A stretch of 10,711 nucleotides of DNA from Thermoleophilia bacterium (lineage in GTDB: Bacteria > Actinomycetota > Thermoleophilia > Miltoncostaeales > Miltoncostaeaceae): contig JAOTZF010000033.1 in the NCBI GenBank assembly GCA_029861485.1, positions 1-10,711 of the forward strand, read 5' to 3'. Shown in pieces: positions 6,493 through 10,711 of the stretch. The translations under genes and the position numbers were made by a program. The stretch's first letter is position 1; the number at the start of each line of letters is the position of its first letter. The notes beneath the pieces were generated by a model. It did no database searches and was not told the DNA's origin. It worked only from the letters and a program-made list of their open reading frames with translations.

Positions 6493-7694
6493 CTGGCCTC
6501 GAGGGCACGCGGCAGGGCGAGCAGGAGGTCTCCCGCCGTTGCGCCGTCCCCGGTGAGGAGCTTTCCAGCCGAGCCATGAAGCGCAACTCCGGCGACCGCG
6601 GCAGCGCGAGGTTCGAGACCCTTGGCGAGCAGGGCGGCGAGAACGCCCGTGAGGACGTCGCCGGTACCGGCGCTCGCGAGCGCCGGGGCGTCGACGCCGT
6701 TGACGACCGGCTCCTCCTGCGGTGAAGCGATGATCGATCCCAAGCCTTTGAGAACGACGTACGCGCCCGTCCGATCCGCGAGGCGCTGCGCCGAGGCAAG
6801 ACGGTTGGCCTCCACTTGCTCGCGCTCGACGCCGAGCAGGCGTGCAGCCTCTCCGCCATGAGGGGTGAGAAGGGTCGCAGCAGCCCTGCGCCTGAGTCGA
6901 TCCGGAGTGCTCGCCACGTGGAAAAGCGCGTCCGCATCGATGATCAGCGGCACAGCCATCTGCTCCACCACGTCCCACACCAGCTCGCCAGTCGCATCCT
7001 CGCGGCCGAGTCCCGGGCCAATCGCGGCGGCGCCCACGCGGGCCGCTTGTCGCATGATCTCATCCATTGCCTGCGGGTCGAGGTGAGCGCCGGGAGCGGC
7101 CGAGAACATCACCTCGGGCACCGTGCGAGCGCATGTGGACTGGATGGCCTCCGGCACCACGGCGGCCGTGAGCCCGCCTCCGGCGCGCAAGGTGGCCTCA
7201 GCCGCAAGGCACGCAGCGCCAGAGAGGCCCTCGGCGCCCGCAATGATCAGTGAGGCACCGGCCGCGTACTTGTCGGCGCTCTCCCCCTTGGCCGGAATCG
7301 CCCCTGTCACCGCTGTGCCTGCGAGCCACGCGGCCACCTGGGAACGGACCCCGGACGGGATACCGATATCGACCACCTCGACCTCGCCGGCGTGCAAGCG
7401 ACCGGGTGCGACGTGAAGACCCGTCATGTCGCCGTGATATGTCGTCGTGAGGTCCGCCTCGATGGCGACGCCGCGTACACAGCCGCTGTCGGCGTCCACT
7501 CCTGAGGGCACGTCGCAGCTCACCACCGGCCCATCCCCGTCGGCGGCCCAGGCGATGACCTCGGCGACCGTGCCCCGCGGCGCACCTCTCGCACCCGTGC
7601 CGAGTAGCGCATCGACTACCACCCCGTGCGGCGGAGGCGCGGACCGATCGAAGGGGGCGGGCTCGATTCCGATTGAGGCGGCGATCTTGGTCAT
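6489..7694 (-). CDS. nnr: NAD(P)HX repair enzyme, C-terminal frame: end of epimerase plus dehydratase domain
   Basis: This is the larger part of bifunctional Nnr (YjeF family), 401 codons. The dehydratase uses ADP (or ATP) to turn hydrated NADH/NADPH back into the normal cofactor. Residues 1 to about 115 are the second half of the YjeF_N epimerase domain: VVVDALLGTGARG at 25-37, DVPSGVDADSG at 61-71 and VEVVDIGIPSG at 105-115. The ribokinase-fold dehydratase follows, with DKYAAGASLIIAGAEGLSGA at 141-160, GPGLGR at 226-231, TPHGGEAARLL at 277-287, VLKG at 314-317, and AGTGDVLTG at 342-350 with catalytic D346. The dehydratase domain looks intact. The ATG at 7694 has no visible ribosome site and overlaps the stop of the N-terminal frame (ATGA). 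Upstream codons in this frame (TDDAAL before MTK) read like continuing Nnr protein, so the gene appears frameshifted rather than naturally starting here. Its 3' end overlaps alr by ATGA. Confidence 0.88.
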   Translation of the reverse strand: MTKIAASIGIEPAPFDRSAPPPHGVVVDALLGTGARGAPRGTVAEVIAWAADGDGPVVSCDVPSGVDADSGCVRGVAIEADLTTTYHGDMTGLHVAPGRLHAGEVEVVDIGIPSGVRSQVAAWLAGTAVTGAIPAKGESADKYAAGASLIIAGAEGLSGAACLAAEATLRAGGGLTAAVVPEAIQSTCARTVPEVMFSAAPGAHLDPQAMDEIMRQAARVGAAAIGPGLGREDATGELVWDVVEQMAVPLIIDADALFHVASTPDRLRRRAAATLLTPHGGEAARLLGVEREQVEANRLASAQRLADRTGAYVVLKGLGSIIASPQEEPVVNGVDAPALASAGTGDVLTGVLAALLAKGLEPRAAAVAGVALHGSAGKLLTGDGATAGDLLLALPRALEAR

Positions 7695-7730
7695 AAGAGC
7701 CGCATCATCCGTCGCGGGGCGGCATCGGCC
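7691..7730 (-). other. Apparent frameshift and ATGA junction inside nnr
   Basis: The N-terminal frame reads ...GADAAPR and then RMMRLL before its stop, while the -1 frame reads TDDAALMTKIAA from the same bases. Restoring one base in or near the four-C run (plus-strand GGGG at 7716-7719) yields a continuous Nnr sequence. There is no canonical X-XXY-YYZ slippery heptamer here that I can see. Confidence 0.7.
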
Positions 7731-8017
7731 CCCAGGATCACTCTGACCGCCCAGCCCGCCTCGGCCAGGTGCCGCGCCACCACCATGCCGTCGCCGCCGT
7801 TGTTGCCCGAGCCCACCAAAACGGTCGCCGCGCCGATATCGGAATAGCGGACGAGGGCGGCGAGGGCGGTGCCGAGCCCCGCACGCTCCATCAACAAGAT
7901 GGAGGGCATGGCGAACCGCGCGCTGGCGACCCGGTCGGCGTCGCGCATCGCGTCGGAGGCGAACAGCGGTGTCAGCCCGGCGAGCGGCGCATTCATGTCG
8001 GGACGAGCGGTCGGCAC
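7691..8017 (-). CDS. nnr: NAD(P)HX epimerase N-terminal fragment (frame broken)
   Basis: This is the first part of the YjeF_N epimerase domain of Nnr, which interconverts the R and S forms of hydrated NAD(P)H. The 108-codon frame has ASDAMRDADRV at 20-30, SILLMERAG at 39-47 and the family hallmark GSGNNGGDGMVVARHL at 69-84. It then loses similarity after GADAAPR and ends at a TGA at 7693-7691. A complete domain needs about 110 more residues, which are encoded in the next frame. A shift of one base near 7716-7725 would join the two into one protein of about 510 aa, the usual bifunctional length. The GTG start at 8017 is preceded by GGCGG; an ATG at 7996 is an alternative without a ribosome site. 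It begins 31 nt after the acpS stop. Alone, this fragment is unlikely to fold as an active epimerase. Confidence 0.8.
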   Translation of the reverse strand: MPTARPDMNAPLAGLTPLFASDAMRDADRVASARFAMPSILLMERAGLGTALAALVRYSDIGAATVLVGSGNNGGDGMVVARHLAEAGWAVRVILGADAAPRRMMRLL

Positions 8018-8048
8018 GGTTCCGCCATCCTAAGGGTGGCGTTCGACC

Positions 8049-8456
8049 CTAGGACGCCACTGAGGCCAGAGCGGTGTCGCCGGGCACCGGATCGTCGACA
8101 GCGGTTGCCGTGGCCATCGCCACCGTCTTGCCATGGGTCAGCGAAACCAGCACCTGGGTCACGCCGAGCGCGGCGGCGCGTTGCGCGTAGATGCCGTGGA
8201 GCATGATCCCCGGCGCCCCCCGGCCGCGGATGACCTCGACCTCGCGCCAGCGCGTCATTCCGATGCCAAGTGCCTTTCCAACCGCCTCCTTGGCGGCGAA
8301 GCGCGCGGCGAAGTGCTGGGGCGGAAAGGCCCGACTGTGACAGTACTCAGCCTCGACACGAGTGAAGCAGCGCTCGGCAAGCCGCGGCCGGCGTTGCAAG
8401 GACGTGGCGAAGCGGTCGATCTCCATGACGTCGATACCGACGCCCACGACCGCCAT
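8049..8456 (-). CDS. acpS: Holo-[acyl-carrier-protein] synthase
   Basis: AcpS moves the 4'-phosphopantetheine arm of CoA onto the serine of apo acyl carrier protein, activating fatty-acid synthesis. The protein is 135 aa, within the usual 115-140. Motifs: GVGIDVMEIDRF at 6-17 with the Mg-binding Asp, FTRVEAEYC near 31-39, HFAARFAAKEAVGKALG near 47-63 with the catalytic and metal-binding Glu, and VSLTHGKTVAMA near 109-120. The ATG at 8456 lies 2 nt after the glmS stop. A ribosome site, GGTGGAG, overlaps the end of glmS 5 nt upstream, so the longer open frame back to 8600 is rejected. The last 15 or so residues (DDPVPGDTALASVAS) extend beyond the conserved core. The pairing of acpS with nnr downstream of glmS is common in actinomycetes (known from memory). 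Confidence 0.94.
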   Translation of the reverse strand: MAVVGVGIDVMEIDRFATSLQRRPRLAERCFTRVEAEYCHSRAFPPQHFAARFAAKEAVGKALGIGMTRWREVEVIRGRGAPGIMLHGIYAQRAAALGVTQVLVSLTHGKTVAMATATAVDDPVPGDTALASVAS

Positions 8457-8458
8457 GG

Positions 8459-10288
8459 CTACTCCACCGTGACGGTCTTCGCGAGGTTGCGCGGCTGGTC
8501 CACGTTGAGCCCGAGAGCCAGCGACACGTGGTAGGCGAACAGCTGCAGCGGCAGGATCGCGACGATTGGGGAGATCAGCGGCTGGACCTTCGGTACCCAC
8601 AGCACGTCGTCGGAGTGGTCGGAGATCTCCTGGTTGCCCTCGGTCGCGACCGCGATCACCCGGGCGCCCCGCGCCCGGACCTCCTGGATGTTGCTCACGA
8701 CCTTGTCGAACACGTGGCCGTCGGTGGCGACCGTGACGACGGGGGAGCCCTCCTCGAGCAGAGCGATGGGACCGTGCTTCATCTCGCCCGCGGCGTACGC
8801 CTCGGTGGGGATGTAGCTGATCTCCTTGAGCTTCAGCGCACCCTCGAAACAGACCGGCACACCGACGTGGCGCCCCAGGTAGAGGAAGAACTCGCGGTTC
8901 GCATAGCGTTGCGCCACCTCGGCGACCGACGCGGGGTGGGGCGAATCGAGGTAGGCCTGCAGCAGGTCGGGGAGCCGGCGGAGCTCATCGCCCAGGTCGG
9001 CCGCGCCCGCCGCCGAGAGGCCCCAGCGCAAACGGCCGAGCTTCACCGCCAGCAACGCCAGAGCCATGATCTGGGCAGTATGCGTCTTCGTGGCCGCAAC
9101 GCCGATCTCGAGGCCCGCGCGGGTGTAGAGCACGCCGTCGGCGTCGCGGGTGGCCTGAGAGCCCATGATGTTGGTCAGCGCGACGACGTGGGCACCGCGC
9201 TCCCGCGCCACCCGCATCGCCGCCAGGGTGTCCGCGGTCTCGCCGCTCTGGGTGATCCCGATGACGAGGTCGCCTGGGCCTGCCAGACACGTGCGATAGC
9301 GGTATTCGCTGGCGACCTCGACGTGAACGGGGATGCCGGCCCAGTCCTCCACAAGATACCGACCGACCAGACCAGCGTGATACGAGGTCCCGCAGGCGAC
9401 GATATGTACCCGCTCCGTGCGTGCGAGCGCCGCGTCATCGAGTCCGAAGTCGCCCAGATCGACGCTGCCATCGGGGCGAAGGCGGTCGCCCAGCGTGTCG
9501 TAGAGTGCCTGGGGCTGCTCGTGGATCTCCTTGAGCATGAAGGTCTCGAAGCCGGCCTTCTCGGCCGCGTCGTCGTCGAGTTCCACGGTGTGCGGCTCCC
9601 GCTCGATCGGACCGTGCCCGTTCAGCACGGTCACCGTGTCTGCTTCAAGCACGACAATCTCACCTGACTCGAGATTAATCACCTCACGGGTTTCACGGAG
9701 GAACGCCGGGATGGCCGACGCGAGGAAGCTCTCGCCGTCGCCCACGCCGACGACCAGCGGGCACTCGTGGCGGGCGCCGATCAGCCGGCCCGGCTCCGAG
9801 GCGTGCATCGCCACGAACGCGTAGTGGCCCTCCAGCCGGGGCAGCACGCGGTGCACGGCCTCGACGATGTCGCCCTCGTAGGCCCGGGCGATCAAGTGCG
9901 GGATCACCTCGGCATCGGTCTCGCTGGTGAAGATCACGCCCTCGTCCTGGAGCTCCCTGCGCAGCGCAGCGAAGTTCTCGATGATGCCGTTGACGACTAC
10001 CGCGAGGCTGCCGCTCTGATCGAAGTGAGGGTGGGCGTTATCGTGAGTGACCCTGCCGTGAGTGGCCCAGCGAGTGTGACCGAGGCCTGAGGTCGCATCT
10101 CCGGAAACCTCCTCCAGCGCGGCTTTCAGCTTGGAGAGGTTGCCGACCGCCCTGACGGATGTGAAGCCGTCGCCGTTGGGCAGCGCGAGACCTGCGGAGT
10201 CATAGCCCCTGTACTCGAGGCGCTCCAAACCAGCGATAACCAACTCTCGGCAGGGCCGAGACCCCACATACCCGATGATTCCGCACAC
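8459..10288 (-). CDS. glmS: Glutamine-fructose-6-phosphate aminotransferase (isomerizing)
   Basis: GlmS makes glucosamine-6-phosphate from fructose-6-phosphate and glutamine, the first committed step to UDP-GlcNAc. It starts at GTG 10288, because Cys must follow the initiator: the mature N-terminus is CGIIGYVG. The open frame back to 10339 overlaps glmM and is not used. From this start it is 609 aa, the same as the E. coli enzyme. The glutaminase domain (2 to about 225) has catalytic Cys2, HTRWATHG with R73, N100-G101 and D125. Two SIS domains follow: the first with ACGTSYHAG (298-306) and TQSGETADT (346-354), the second with E490 and H505 in KLKEISYIPTEAYAAGEMKHGP-like sequence. The C-terminus NLAKTVTVE carries the conserved K604. 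A GGGAGG lies 11 nt upstream, overlapping the end of glmM. Spacing to glmM is 7 nt and to acpS 2 nt. The 7-nt gap leaves no room for a glmS ribozyme. Confidence 0.98.
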   Translation of the reverse strand: MCGIIGYVGSRPCRELVIAGLERLEYRGYDSAGLALPNGDGFTSVRAVGNLSKLKAALEEVSGDATSGLGHTRWATHGRVTHDNAHPHFDQSGSLAVVVNGIIENFAALRRELQDEGVIFTSETDAEVIPHLIARAYEGDIVEAVHRVLPRLEGHYAFVAMHASEPGRLIGARHECPLVVGVGDGESFLASAIPAFLRETREVINLESGEIVVLEADTVTVLNGHGPIEREPHTVELDDDAAEKAGFETFMLKEIHEQPQALYDTLGDRLRPDGSVDLGDFGLDDAALARTERVHIVACGTSYHAGLVGRYLVEDWAGIPVHVEVASEYRYRTCLAGPGDLVIGITQSGETADTLAAMRVARERGAHVVALTNIMGSQATRDADGVLYTRAGLEIGVAATKTHTAQIMALALLAVKLGRLRWGLSAAGAADLGDELRRLPDLLQAYLDSPHPASVAEVAQRYANREFFLYLGRHVGVPVCFEGALKLKEISYIPTEAYAAGEMKHGPIALLEEGSPVVTVATDGHVFDKVVSNIQEVRARGARVIAVATEGNQEISDHSDDVLWVPKVQPLISPIVAILPLQLFAYHVSLALGLNVDQPRNLAKTVTVE

Positions 10289-10295
10289 GGTGCGC

Positions 10296-10711
10296 TCACC
10301 CTCCCAGCGCGTTTTCTGCTGCAGTCGCGATCGAAGCACACCATTGGCTGCACAGAAGTTCAGTCGGCGCCTCCACCATCACCCGCACGAGTGATTCTGT
10401 GCCGGATGGCCGCACCACGACCCGTCCCTCGTCGCCCAGCTCCTGCTCGAAGCGCGCCACCAGCTCCCACACCTCGGCCGCATCGGGCAGGTCGCTCTTG
10501 TTCGCGACGGTCACGTTGACCAACTTCTGCGGCGAGCGGGTCATGACCTGCGCGGCCTCGCCCAATGTCTGATCGCGCTCGATCAAGGTTTCGAGCAGCT
10601 GCAGCCCCGCGGCCAGACCATCGCCAGTGGGTCCATGGGTGAGGTTGATGAGGTGCCCACTCTGCTCGCCCCCGAGCACGTACGCATTGGTCCGCATCTC
10701 CTGGAGGACGT
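10296..10711 (-). CDS. glmM: Phosphoglucosamine mutase, C-terminal part (5' end outside window)
   Basis: GlmM converts glucosamine-6-phosphate to glucosamine-1-phosphate, the step after GlmS on the way to UDP-GlcNAc. Only the last 137 codons are present, and the frame is open through the right edge. VLQEMRTNAYVLGGEQSGHL at the start of the visible part is the sugar-specificity loop of GlmM (GGEQSGH). It is followed by THGPTGDGLAAGLQLLE. Near the end, VVVRPSGTESLVRVMVEA is the phosphate-binding loop of domain 4; the position after RPSGTE is often Pro and is Ser here. Related hexosephosphate mutases (ManB/PgM) lack the GEQSGH pattern, and the adjacent glmS makes the GlmM call firm. The internal ATG at 10697 is not the gene start, as upstream codons (VLQE) continue the family sequence. 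Confidence 0.96.
   Translation of the reverse strand, partial: VLQEMRTNAYVLGGEQSGHLINLTHGPTGDGLAAGLQLLETLIERDQTLGEAAQVMTRSPQKLVNVTVANKSDLPDAAEVWELVARFEQELGDEGRVVVRPSGTESLVRVMVEAPTELLCSQWCASIATAAENALGG

Noticed and set aside
5755..6579. Plus-strand open frame of 274 codons opposite alr
   Set aside because: It is antisense to alr, whose catalytic residues are all present; composition is typical of a shadow frame.
6493..6978. 162-codon N-terminal extension of alr
   Set aside because: It lies wholly within the nnr dehydratase coding sequence in another frame; the ATG at 6492 with GAGG upstream begins the conserved Alr sequence.
8457..8600. 48-codon N-terminal extension of acpS
   Set aside because: It overlaps the conserved C-terminus of GlmS; the ATG at 8456 follows a good ribosome site and starts the AcpS core.
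8528..9667. Long plus-strand open frame (379 codons) opposite glmS
   Set aside because: It is antisense to a full-length, motif-complete glmS, has Arg/Asp/Gly-rich shadow composition and no recognisable domain.
10289..10339. 17-codon N-terminal extension of glmS
   Set aside because: GlmS needs Cys directly after the initiator residue for catalysis, which fixes the start at GTG 10288.

Overview
The window is GC-rich, gene-dense chromosomal DNA. It has GTG starts, tight stop/start overlaps and secreted proteins with Ala/Pro-rich linkers. Gene order and protein style (glmM-glmS-acpS-nnr-alr) suggest an actinomycete-type bacterium (Actinomycetota), possibly a Thermoleophilia/Solirubrobacterales relative. 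That lower-rank placement is an impression and was not tested. I see no mobile element, CRISPR array, rRNA or tRNA, and no gene-free stretch over 300 bases.

Left part (1-2656): two secreted peptidoglycan hydrolases are transcribed divergently from a shared gap of about 120 bases. Leftward is an M23 metallopeptidase whose 3' end lies outside the window. It carries an unusual N-terminal beta-rich domain that resembles the actinobacterial 'choice-of-anchor P' type. Rightward is a coiled-coil plus NlpC/P60 (C40) endopeptidase.

Middle (2657-3931): a perfect GC hairpin lies in the convergent gap after the C40 gene. Next, on the minus strand, come a PduO-type cobalamin adenosyltransferase and, upstream of it, a small secreted CAP-domain protein. 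A strong 12-bp hairpin separates the CAP gene from the operon upstream.

Right part (3932-10711, all minus strand, transcribed right to left): glmM (3' part only) - glmS - acpS - nnr - alr - cca. Spacings are 7 and 2 nt early on, 31 nt before nnr, then ATGA overlaps at nnr/alr and alr/cca. GlmS and GlmM make glucosamine-6-P and glucosamine-1-P, feeding UDP-GlcNAc. Alr makes D-alanine for the peptidoglycan stem peptide. AcpS activates acyl carrier protein, Nnr repairs hydrated NAD(P)H, and Cca matures tRNA 3' ends. It is a housekeeping envelope-precursor operon next to a set of envelope-remodelling enzymes.

The most notable anomaly is nnr. Its epimerase (YjeF_N) domain is broken by an apparent single-base frameshift near 7716-7725, giving two reading frames that overlap by ATGA. 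I found no convincing wholly new system here. The domain fusion in the M23 protein and the split nnr are the points most worth checking.
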